From NCBI GenBank assembly GCA_030706685.1, contig JAUZOA010000001.1, forward strand, positions 62,001-126,000: 64,000 bases of DNA. The letters are read 5' to 3'. Origin of the DNA: Bacteroidota bacterium (lineage in GTDB: Bacteria; Bacteroidota; Bacteroidia; Chitinophagales; Chitinophagaceae). The notes under the pieces were generated by a model, which was not told the DNA's origin, did not search any database, and saw only the letters and a list, made by a program, of their open reading frames with translations. Below, one piece after another: positions 17,301-25,900 of the stretch. Both the position numbers and the translations under genes were made by a program. Numbering within the stretch: the first letter of the stretch is position 1; each line of letters starts with the position of its first letter.

Positions 17301-18617
17301 ATGAAACGCAGGGAATTTATCCGCAATACTTCATTAACCGGGCTCGGAATTACCATTCTTGATTTTCCGGTCTTTGGTAAAAATGCGCCGTCCAATAAAG
17401 TAACTGTTGCTGTAATGGGCGTCAATGGCAGAGGAGCTTACCTGGCGAAATGTTTTTCCCAATTACAGAATGTCGAAGTAGCCTATATCTGCGATGTGGA
17501 AGAAAAAGCAATCGCCAATGGATTGGAGCCTTTCAAAAATGTTTCCCGCCAGCCCGTTGTAATAAGAGATATCCGTGAACTCGTGGCTAAAAAAGATTTT
17601 GATGCCCTGATCATTGCTGCGCCGGATCATTGGCATGCTCCTGCCGCCCTGATGGCCCTTGCCAACGGCAAGCATGTTTATGTAGAAAAACCCTGCGGAC
17701 ATAATCCTCATGAAGGAGAACTTCTGGTAAAGGCAATGCATAAGTATCCCACGCAATTGATACAAATGGGTAATCAACGGCGTTCTTTTCCCACGTTGAT
17801 GGATGCAGTAAAACAAGTAAGAGAAGGGGTCATCGGCCATACCTACTTTGCAAAAAGCTGGTATGCCAACAACCGCAAGTCAATTGGTATTGGTAAAAAA
17901 GTTCCGGTACCCTCCACATTGAATTTTGATTTGTGGCAGGGCCCGGCGCCGAGGAAAAGTTACCAAGACAACCTGGTGCACTACAATTGGCATTGGTTCT
18001 GGCACTGGGGTACTTCCGAAACCTGTAATAATGCGACGCATGAATTGGATTGTTGCCGCTGGTTCCTCGGAGTAGATTATCCTGTAAAGGTCAGCTCATC
18101 CGGTGGTCGCTATGTTTTTAAAGACGACTGGGAAACTCCTGATACACAGGTTGCCGGTTTTGATTTTGCAGAAGGAAAAACTATTATCTGGGAAGGCAGA
18201 AGTTGTAATATTTATCCCGTTGAAGGCGCCGGCAGGGGGTTTATTATTTATGGCGATAAAGGGACATTGGTGAATTATGGCAATGATGATTACAAGATAT
18301 TCGATTATGGCAACAAACTGGTAAAAGAAGTCAAGTCGACTGTGAACAATGATGCCACCAATACTGTAAGCGCCAGTGGTAACCTTGATCTTTTCCACTT
18401 CAACAATTTTATTGATAGTATTCGCGGAGATGCAACACTCAATTCACCTGTCAGTGAGGGACACAAGAGTGTACTCCTTTGTCACCTAGCCAATATTGCC
18501 GGGCGCACAGGCAGAACACTTCATTGCGATTCAAAAGACGGCCATATACTGAATGATGAAGCTGCGATGACACTATGGAAGAGAGAATATGAGAAAGGCT
18601 GGGAACCGAAAGTATAA
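17301..18617 (+). CDS. Gfo/Idh/MocA family oxidoreductase with Tat-like signal
   Basis: A 438-residue NAD(P)-dependent sugar oxidoreductase-like protein. It starts MKRREFIRNTSLTGLGI, a twin-arginine-type signal, so it is probably exported folded with its cofactor. The Rossmann segment reads AVMGVNGRGAYLAKCF (about 38-55) and the family motif EKPCGHNPHEGE sits near residue 130. A conserved W/H-rich block (NWHWFWHWG) follows. Substrate is unknown. It converges with a double DUF1080 gene, a family that accompanies 3-keto-sugar metabolism in Bacteroidota, so a role in oxidising glycosides to keto-sugars is plausible but inferred. Confidence 0.88.
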   Translation: MKRREFIRNTSLTGLGITILDFPVFGKNAPSNKVTVAVMGVNGRGAYLAKCFSQLQNVEVAYICDVEEKAIANGLEPFKNVSRQPVVIRDIRELVAKKDFDALIIAAPDHWHAPAALMALANGKHVYVEKPCGHNPHEGELLVKAMHKYPTQLIQMGNQRRSFPTLMDAVKQVREGVIGHTYFAKSWYANNRKSIGIGKKVPVPSTLNFDLWQGPAPRKSYQDNLVHYNWHWFWHWGTSETCNNATHELDCCRWFLGVDYPVKVSSSGGRYVFKDDWETPDTQVAGFDFAEGKTIIWEGRSCNIYPVEGAGRGFIIYGDKGTLVNYGNDDYKIFDYGNKLVKEVKSTVNNDATNTVSASGNLDLFHFNNFIDSIRGDATLNSPVSEGHKSVLLCHLANIAGRTGRTLHCDSKDGHILNDEAAMTLWKREYEKGWEPKV

Positions 18618-18658
18618 GAAGCCCCACCCAAACCTTTCCGCCAACTGGAAAAAAGGTT

Positions 18659-18684
18659 CTGAGTCTCCCTTCGGGGGGATTCAG
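18659..18684. terminator. Bidirectional terminator between convergent genes
   Basis: CTGAGTCTCCC and GGGGGATTCAG pair around TTCG with one mismatch. On the plus strand it is followed by AGGGTCTTTATTTT and on the minus strand by AACCTTTTTT, so it can serve both genes. The stop codon of the DUF1080 gene lies inside its 3' arm. Confidence 0.7.
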
Positions 18685-20054
18685 AGGGTCTTTATTTTAA
18701 TACTTCTGAAACTCACTTCATTTCCATGATCCTGTAGCAGGATATATCCCTTTGGCGCTTCACCAAAATTTTTCCAGACCACATATTTGCTGATAGCAAC
18801 AAGATCCCTGTATTCTTTTGATCCCCTTTCATATTCCAAAACTTTTACTCCATTCAAATAATGTTCGACATGGTTATTGGGATAAACGATAATGCGGCCA
18901 AGATTCCATTGCCCGATGGGTCTTATAAAACGATCCTGTTTTTGCGCTTTGATCAGGTCGTATAGAGAAGCCAGCGTTCTGTCTCCATCTCTTCCAAGCT
19001 TCGCGTCGGGATGAAGCTTGTCATCCAGCAACTGGTATTCCAGCCCGATAGCGGAGCCCGGATTATTCTCTGTCAGCGTTACAAAATATTTGACACCACT
19101 ATTGGCGCCGGGCGTAAGTTTGAATTCAAAGGAAAGGTCAAAAGCGGCAAATTGCTCCTTTGTCACGATATCACCTCCATTGGCTGATTCTTTACCCTCC
19201 GAGGAAAGAACAGTCAATACACCATCTTTGACGATCCAACCGCTGTCGGGAAAATGGTCTTTATAAGCTCCTTTCCATCCCTTTGAGGTTTTACCATCGA
19301 ATAATAATTTCCATCCATCCTGCTTTTCATAATTGGTCAAACTATTATGTTGCAGGTTCAATACATATATACCTTTCGGGAAAGGAGAAGCGGTGATCCC
19401 GGATGTTTTAATGCGAATATTTTTGAAGTACACTTTTTCGCCCGCCTGCCCAGGCTTACTGATAGCATGTACCTGCAAGCCGATAAGCCCTTCGTTGTTT
19501 ATCAATGTATCAACAAAATAACAAACAGCAATACCATCAAGCCAGGTTTTAACCGTATTGCCGGAACATTCGATATGAATCTTATGATAGATTCCTGTCT
19601 TCAGCAGGGATTGCGCTTTTGCATTCAACATCCCGGGGTAGAGCCAGTCCCTCCTGCCTTCATCATATAAAGCGCCGCTCCATTTCCGGGATGAAGGATC
19701 CAGTTCAAACTGGTAACCGAATACTTTTCCATTCCCGTTATTGGCCGAAGCATCATAATTACTCCTGAACTGGACACCTGAATTCATGGAAGTATCTGCA
19801 AGCATCGCTTCGGCTTCCAGTATAAAATCACCCTTGAATTTTTTATCACATACCAGGAAAGAATTGGGAGAGCCTGCAACAGTCGTTCCAACGACCGCCC
19901 CGTTCTCTATTTTGTATTCGGCAGTTCCGGCCATTCTGTGCCAGCCCCGGAGGGTTTTACCATCGAATAAAACCTGCCAGCCTCTTGCATCCTGGCAGAA
20001 CAGAGTTGTTGAAAGAAAAAAAACAACAGGAAGGATAACCAGTTTCTTTTTCAT
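18681..20054 (-). CDS. Tandem DUF1080 (3-keto-disaccharide hydrolase-like) secreted protein
   Basis: A 457-residue exported protein with signal peptide MKKKLVILPVVFFLS (cleaved near LFCQDA). It contains two DUF1080 domains, each beginning with the same phrase: WQVLFDGKTLRGWH (about 25-220) and WKLLFDGKTSKGWK (about 235-457). These are concanavalin-like folds; some members hydrolyse 3-keto-glycosides. The double arrangement is less common than single-domain forms. An upstream in-frame ATG at 20081 would put nine residues before the lysine-rich start, so 20054 is preferred. It faces the Gfo/Idh/MocA oxidoreductase at 17301, a likely functional partner. Confidence 0.87.
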   Translation of the reverse strand: MKKKLVILPVVFFLSTTLFCQDARGWQVLFDGKTLRGWHRMAGTAEYKIENGAVVGTTVAGSPNSFLVCDKKFKGDFILEAEAMLADTSMNSGVQFRSNYDASANNGNGKVFGYQFELDPSSRKWSGALYDEGRRDWLYPGMLNAKAQSLLKTGIYHKIHIECSGNTVKTWLDGIAVCYFVDTLINNEGLIGLQVHAISKPGQAGEKVYFKNIRIKTSGITASPFPKGIYVLNLQHNSLTNYEKQDGWKLLFDGKTSKGWKGAYKDHFPDSGWIVKDGVLTVLSSEGKESANGGDIVTKEQFAAFDLSFEFKLTPGANSGVKYFVTLTENNPGSAIGLEYQLLDDKLHPDAKLGRDGDRTLASLYDLIKAQKQDRFIRPIGQWNLGRIIVYPNNHVEHYLNGVKVLEYERGSKEYRDLVAISKYVVWKNFGEAPKGYILLQDHGNEVSFRSIKIKTL

Positions 20055-20536
20055 GAAATTTTTTTTAAAGAATGAAAACAAGTTAAGGAAAAAACGGGCC
20101 GCTTTAATAAAAAGGGAATTATACTTCAGTGGCTTATGATGAGGCTATTGCAAAAGCCAACTATCGGATATTTACCGGGAAGGTAATAAGACGGGAAGCA
20201 GTGAGATTCAATTATCATTTTCTTACCGTCTTCCCGGCAATTTAATTATTTCATACTTTTTAAATACAGCCTCCTTTTATTTCCGGCAACAAGATGCTGG
20301 TAAAAAATTCCTCACAATTCCTTAATATCTTTTTAATCCCTTTCCTGCCAACAGATTACTAAGTATAACTACCTTAAAAGCAACTGTTAATAATTATTTC
20401 AAAGCAGTTTGGCCATCTTCGATTTTTCAGGCCCGATGTTTGAATTGATTGGCTGGTTAAAGTCACTTCGGATTTATTCATTATTTCTGCCCGGCTCCGC
20501 TCTAACCCCCAGTACTCAACTAAAAAAAAGAAAGTC
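20055..20536. other. Divergent intergenic region with one dispersed-repeat copy
   Basis: About 480 bases between the DUF1080 gene and the glycosyltransferase gene, reading away from each other. It must hold both promoters, but I found no exact TTTG-N19-TAnnTTTG. The only clear structure is the dispersed repeat at 20189-20243. No convincing reading frame. Confidence 0.5.
20189..20243 (+). repeat. Dispersed hairpin repeat, copy A
   Basis: It begins AAGACGGGAAG and ends CTTCCCGGCAA, so the ends can pair (GGGAAG with CTTCCC). The left end is identical to copy C (48911-48919 region) and the right end is identical over 11 bases to copy B (47437-47447). TTATCAT is shared by all three. Confidence 0.6.
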
Positions 20537-21913
20537 ATGCTCACTGTCGTTATTCCGGCATTAAATGAAGAAAAAACGATAGCACAGGTTATACAGTTTT
20601 GCCTGGCGGAACCGGCTATATCGGAGGTCATTGTCGTAGACGACAGGTCGGAAGATAATACAGCTTTACTGGCTGAACAGGCAGGAGCAAGAGTTATCAT
20701 CAGCGCTTCAAGAGGCAAAGGTATTTCCATGAAAGAAGGGATTGATGCGGCTACTAATGAGATCATCGTATTCCTCGATGCGGATATTGACCCCTATCCG
20801 GAAAAAGCCATTTCTAACCTGGCCACTCCATTGATGAATAATGAAGCTGATTTTGTAAAAGGGGCTTTTGCGAGAAATGCAGGCCGGGTAACGGAGTTGG
20901 TGGCCAAGCCATTGCTCACAATACTTTTCCCGGGCTTGTCGCATTTTTCTCAACCCCTTAGCGGAATGATCGCAGGGAAAAAATCTTTTTTCAGGAAAAT
21001 TGAATTCTTTAATGATTACGGCGTTGATATTGGCATCCTGATTGACATGTACCTGATGAAAGCCAGGGTGAGAGAAATCAATATTGGTTATATAGAAAAT
21101 AAAAGTAAACCGTGGGATGCTTTGGGTAAAATGAGCCGGGAAGTTTCCCGGGCAATTATTACAAGAGCACAGGGGCAGGATAATTCCGGTTTATCACAGG
21201 AAAGCGCCAACTCGCTGGAAGTTATTCAAAGAGAAATGACGAATGTGTTGCGCGAAAACCTCTCCGCCTACCATAAAATGATAGTATTCGATATGGATAA
21301 TACTATCCTGGAAAAAAGATTTATTGATGAATGCGCAGAGGTCTTTGGCTTTGCTCCGAAACTGGAAGACCTGCGATTTAATGAAAAAGACCCGATCATT
21401 CTTACCAAGCGCATAGGTCTTTTGCTGAAGGGCAGAACAATGGATGAATTGCTGCATATGATAAGCAGTATGGAGATGGCGGGTAATATAAAAGAAGTGA
21501 TAAACAGCTATAAGGAAAAAGGTTACTGGGTTGGTATCGTCAGTCATAGCTATTCGCTGATCACCAATTATATCAAGCAACAGATCGGGGCTGATTTTTC
21601 GGTAGCGCACCAACTGGAGTTTTTCGAAGGAAAAGCGACGGGAGAAGTAAACCTCCCTTCTTATTTTTTCGGATCCCCGGAGAGTATTTGCGGTCATTCA
21701 TTTTGCAAGACCAATGCCCTCCAGCATATATGTGACAAATATGCGGTGAAAATGAAAAACTGTATTGCTGTGGGTGACAGCAAAGATGATCGTTGCATGA
21801 TCGCTTATGCAGGCAAAGGAGTCGCGTTTTGCACGACGGATGAGCTGCTGGAAAAGATGGCAGGAACAAATATCAAGGAGAGAAATTTTGAACCTTTATT
21901 GGAACTGGCATGA
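20537..21913 (+). CDS. GpgS-like glycosyltransferase fused to HAD phosphatase
   Basis: A 458-residue two-domain protein. Residues 1-225 are a GT-A glycosyltransferase: VVIPALNEEKTIAQV, VDDRSEDNT, the metal-binding FLDADIDPYPEK, then QPLSGMIAGKKSF and YGVDIGILIDMYL. The last two resemble glucosyl-3-phosphoglycerate synthase (GT81, where the counterparts are PLAGE and YGVEIGLLID). Residues 235-450 are a SerB-like HAD phosphatase: FDMDNTILEKRF, IVSHS, CKTNA and GDSKDD. The natural reading is synthase and phosphatase in one chain, making glucosylglycerate (or a mannosyl analogue) from an NDP-sugar and 3-phosphoglycerate. A universal stress protein gene follows 63 bp downstream, which suits a compatible-solute role. 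The donor sugar is not determined. Confidence 0.7.
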   Translation: MLTVVIPALNEEKTIAQVIQFCLAEPAISEVIVVDDRSEDNTALLAEQAGARVIISASRGKGISMKEGIDAATNEIIVFLDADIDPYPEKAISNLATPLMNNEADFVKGAFARNAGRVTELVAKPLLTILFPGLSHFSQPLSGMIAGKKSFFRKIEFFNDYGVDIGILIDMYLMKARVREINIGYIENKSKPWDALGKMSREVSRAIITRAQGQDNSGLSQESANSLEVIQREMTNVLRENLSAYHKMIVFDMDNTILEKRFIDECAEVFGFAPKLEDLRFNEKDPIILTKRIGLLLKGRTMDELLHMISSMEMAGNIKEVINSYKEKGYWVGIVSHSYSLITNYIKQQIGADFSVAHQLEFFEGKATGEVNLPSYFFGSPESICGHSFCKTNALQHICDKYAVKMKNCIAVGDSKDDRCMIAYAGKGVAFCTTDELLEKMAGTNIKERNFEPLLELA

Positions 21914-21976
21914 AAGATATCATGCTATAGTACCCGGATATTTTCACATAATTGATAATAAATAAAACTGACGCCT

Positions 21977-22795
21977 ATGTCTAACAAACTCTATAACATA
22001 TTGGTCCCGGTAGATTTTACTGCCAAAAATAAATGGGCTATTGCAAAAGCCATTGAGCTTTCCAATAGTTTTCACTGCAATGTTTATCTTATATATATAG
22101 CCGGTAAAGGCCGCTCCATTTTTGAAAGAAATGATCATACGGAAACAGCCCTCAGTAAATTAGTTCAGTTAAAAGATATGTACCGGCAACAGATCTGCGG
22201 GGAAGGCTCTTTGGAAATAAGCCTGCTGACCGGCAACCGTCAAAAACAACTGGCAAAATGTATCCGGGAAAACGAAATAGATCTGGTTGTAACAGGTCTT
22301 TCAAGATTCAACTTAATACAAAGAATCGCATCTTCTATTTCCATCAGTCGTTTAGCAAAAAAAACGAACCTGCCCGTGCTGGCGGTGAGATCAGGCGGTT
22401 TGGTTTGTCATTTTAAAAAGATCGTTTTACCTGTATCAGGCGAAATACCCATGCGCCAGATCCGGCTGGCGGCATTGCTGGGAAGAGCTTTTAAATCTAC
22501 GGTTTATTTTGTTTCATTGAGAAAACACGCGGATAATAAAAATGAGAATATCATTGACAAAGCGCTGGAAGTGGTGCAGAGCATTTCCACTATTCCTGTT
22601 CAATGCTTCCTGCTGGAAGGGCAAAACCTGGCGAAAAGCACGCTGGAATTTTCAAAGAAAATAAATGCGGACCTCATTATGGTAAACCCGGTCAAAGATT
22701 TTCGCTTGCCGGGGTTGTGGAACAGGATCACGAATAAATTATTGTCGTATGCTTCGAAGATACCTGTGGTAACGGTGGCGGCGAATAATAAGTAA
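21977..22795 (+). CDS. Universal stress protein, two UspA domains
   Basis: A 272-residue cytoplasmic protein with tandem UspA folds. The first domain begins YNILVPVDFTAKNKWAIAKA (about 6-140) and the second KKIVLPVSGEIPMRQIRLAA (about 150-272). The ATP-binding loop (G-2x-G-9x-G-S/T) is not obvious in either half, so nucleotide binding is uncertain. It lies 63 bp after the GpgS/HAD fusion on the same strand; the pair may form a stress-response unit. A shared terminator lies 40 bp downstream. Confidence 0.88.
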   Translation: MSNKLYNILVPVDFTAKNKWAIAKAIELSNSFHCNVYLIYIAGKGRSIFERNDHTETALSKLVQLKDMYRQQICGEGSLEISLLTGNRQKQLAKCIRENEIDLVVTGLSRFNLIQRIASSISISRLAKKTNLPVLAVRSGGLVCHFKKIVLPVSGEIPMRQIRLAALLGRAFKSTVYFVSLRKHADNKNENIIDKALEVVQSISTIPVQCFLLEGQNLAKSTLEFSKKINADLIMVNPVKDFRLPGLWNRITNKLLSYASKIPVVTVAANNK

Positions 22796-22834
22796 CAGTT
22801 CTATGTCTTTTATTTAAATAAAAATAATTTAAAG

Positions 22835-22867
22835 AAGAGGCTGTCTTCAAAAGCGAGGCAGCCTCTT
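22835..22867. terminator. Terminator between convergent usp and alpha-2-macroglobulin genes
   Basis: AAGAGGCTG and CAGCCTCTT form a perfect 9-bp stem around a 15-base loop, with A/T-rich flanks on both sides, so it can act in either direction. The stem nearly repeats that of the terminator at 14544-14575. Confidence 0.75.
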
Positions 22868-22922
22868 ATAGAAGTCTTCCCAAATATGGGCTTTAGCCCC
22901 AACACCAACTTTTCAAATATGT

Positions 22923-25900
22923 TTATTGCGTCACTCTTATCACCCCCGCCCCATTATACGAATGATACTCTCCATTATACATCGCATCAGCGCTAACCGG
23001 TCCCATTTTATAATTCCCGGGTGATACGGCACGAACCGCATAATAGTAGGTTTGTTTATTATTATTTGCATCCACAAAGAAATGAATACGGTCATCCCTT
23101 ACATCCAATGCGGTGGGGGAAAAACCATCTTTTATCCAGTCCATACCGGGTATTTCTTTGGTTCTTGGATTCTCAATTTCAAAACCCGCCGGCAACAAGT
23201 CTGTGATCACAACATTTTCAACGGGTGTAGAAAAAGAACGCTCCAGCGTAATCCCGATAATGATCAGCTCATTTTGTTTGAACGTATTCGTGCTAAGCGT
23301 ATTACCAAAACGGTCATAGAAGTGTTTCCTGACCTTCAGGTAACTATCTTCCTCCTTATAAGCGCCGCTGGCGCTGATGCCTTCCGCTCCCCAGAAATAG
23401 TACAGCTTGCCACTGCCCTTCGTTTCGATTTCAATATTATTACCCTTTAGCGTATTCATATCCCCTCTCCATTGTCCACTCTCTACTTTTGCTATCGTTT
23501 TGCCGTTTACTTTTATTTCGGCCGTGACAGTGGAGTTATTAGCGCTTTTGGCCAGTTTGCCCAGTGCGAGAAAGGCGAAAGCCCTTTCCTGTGTACTCAG
23601 CCAATAACGGGTCTTTAATTTATCGGCTACATGTTTTGCCATGACAGGCACCTGGGCATTACCGGGGTCAACACTGATCAATGCGTTCAGGGCAATAGCT
23701 TCATCACGAACATCGGAATAATAACTTCCTCCTGTTTGTGCTACTGATTCTTCGCCCGAAAATGACGCGGGAAGCATTGCCGTAAAAGATTTTTTATCTC
23801 CCGCTGTCGCATAAGCCGCCGATAAAAGATAACGGCTATCCAGGGCCAGTATGGATGGATTGGCCTTATAATAATTCATGGCTGGAATATTCGTGCGCCC
23901 GGCCAATGCCAGTACATATAAACCATAAGCGACTTCCTTCGGCGCGATCTTCCTGTTTTGCGTCCTGTTGTAATAATAAGTGATCGTTTCCCTGTTTTTC
24001 AACCTGGTACTGATATAATTCAGCATGGTCTCCAATAAACTATTGTCAACATCGTATCCCGCTTTTTTTGCTTCGAGTAAAAAATGCGCGGCATAGATCG
24101 TGGCCCACCAATCCGGCTCTCCTTCCCCATCCCATAATGTAACTGCGCCATTATACAATTGCCGCATTTTGATTTTGCGGATCGCTTCCATGATATTAAA
24201 AATAGCATTGGCCTTATTTTGTTTCCCACCCGTGGAGTTTAATTGCATCAGGTCCGATATATCGCCATAGTATAGTTGCGGAAATGCCGCTGATACGGTC
24301 TGTTCTGTACACCCATAAGGATACTGAACAAGGTAACGAAGCTGCTCTCCCAATTCTAACACAGGCGAGCGGCTAACCACCAGGCTATAATCGGTGCTGC
24401 CCGGAATAAAATCACTTAAACCGATCGTCAATTTTTGTGTAGTACCGCCTTCAACAGATCCGCTTCCCGTTACTTTCTGCAGGGTAGATGGAGGCCTGAC
24501 AGATATTTCTGTAACATCTTCAAATTTTTCTCCGAGGCCATTGACAGTTATTCTTACATTACCGGTACCAATAGCCGGGTTGGCCACTACACTGAATGTA
24601 GCTCTTCCTTCGCTCTTTGCATTCAATGAAACAGACTGGCTGTTGTCGCCGATTATTTTTACTGAACCATCTGTTGCTATTTTAGCTGTTACATTAGTGG
24701 ACTTACCCGTTGTATTGCTCAATGTCACCGGTACATTCACCGTATCACCCGGACTTAAAAATCTTGGCAAAGCCGTACTGATCACGATAGGGTCAGCTAC
24801 CGTCATTGTATTTTCAGCAGCGCCAAAGCCTGATCCTTTGTAGGAAACAGCCATCAACCTAAGCTCACCGCTGAACTGGGGGATGTCAAATTGAAAATCA
24901 GCTTCACCATTGCCATCGGTTTTTGTAATACCACTCCAATAGCTGACCACTTTTATTCGCTTGGCAGGCATTGGATTATTTCTCTTTGACAAATCGGACT
25001 CCCCATCCCCACCGGTACTGCTTAACCGGGCTCTTACTTCAGCGAATAATAAAGGATAAAGGTCATAATCCGATACCTGCAGAGCTCTTTTCTGGTAAAA
25101 ATAATTGTAGGGGTCCGGTGTTTTAAAATCGGTTACCTGTAATACGCCATTATCAACAGCGGCCAGGGTTACGAAACTACCCGGAGCTGCTTTTACTTTT
25201 ACCTGCTGGTGTGTTTTGGAACGAACATTTTTTTGAGCAACAATTTCTACAGGTATCTTCCTGCTTTTTTCTTCCACAGTTATACTTTGAAATCCATGAG
25301 CCACCGTCAATGGAATATCTGATACCTCATGGGGTTTGATCAGTGTAGCCGTAATATAGACATTGGGCACATGATCGCCGGTCAATTTCAGGGTTAAGCT
25401 GGCTGTACGTTTCTCTACATTTACATATTGGTAAGAAACGACATGATCTGTTTCCATTGTCACCAGCATTTTGCCATCAAACGGTGTTTTGAACAGGGCC
25501 GTTACACTTTCGCCCGACTGGTAAGATTTTTTATCCGGCTGGATATCGATATTTCCTTCGTTATTTACTTCAAATGAATTGTTATCCCCTCCCCAGCTTC
25601 CATAGCTGTAAAACCTGCGGCTTACATAGCTGTTGGCGCCGGGACGATAGACCTTTAATTCATAATTACCGGGGGAACGCGGTATATAACTGTAAACGGT
25701 ATTACTGCCCACTGACACCTGGTTTTCGATCACCAGTTTATCTTCCTGCTGTGATTCATACCGGAAATATCCCCCGCTTTTTGTAAGAACCGTTCTGTAT
25801 TCATGTTTGATTACCTGGACTTTCGCCGTTGAATTATTAACGACGTTACCATCTTTGTTAACGGCGGCCAACAGGAATTTTACCGGCTGATTGAGCGGGT

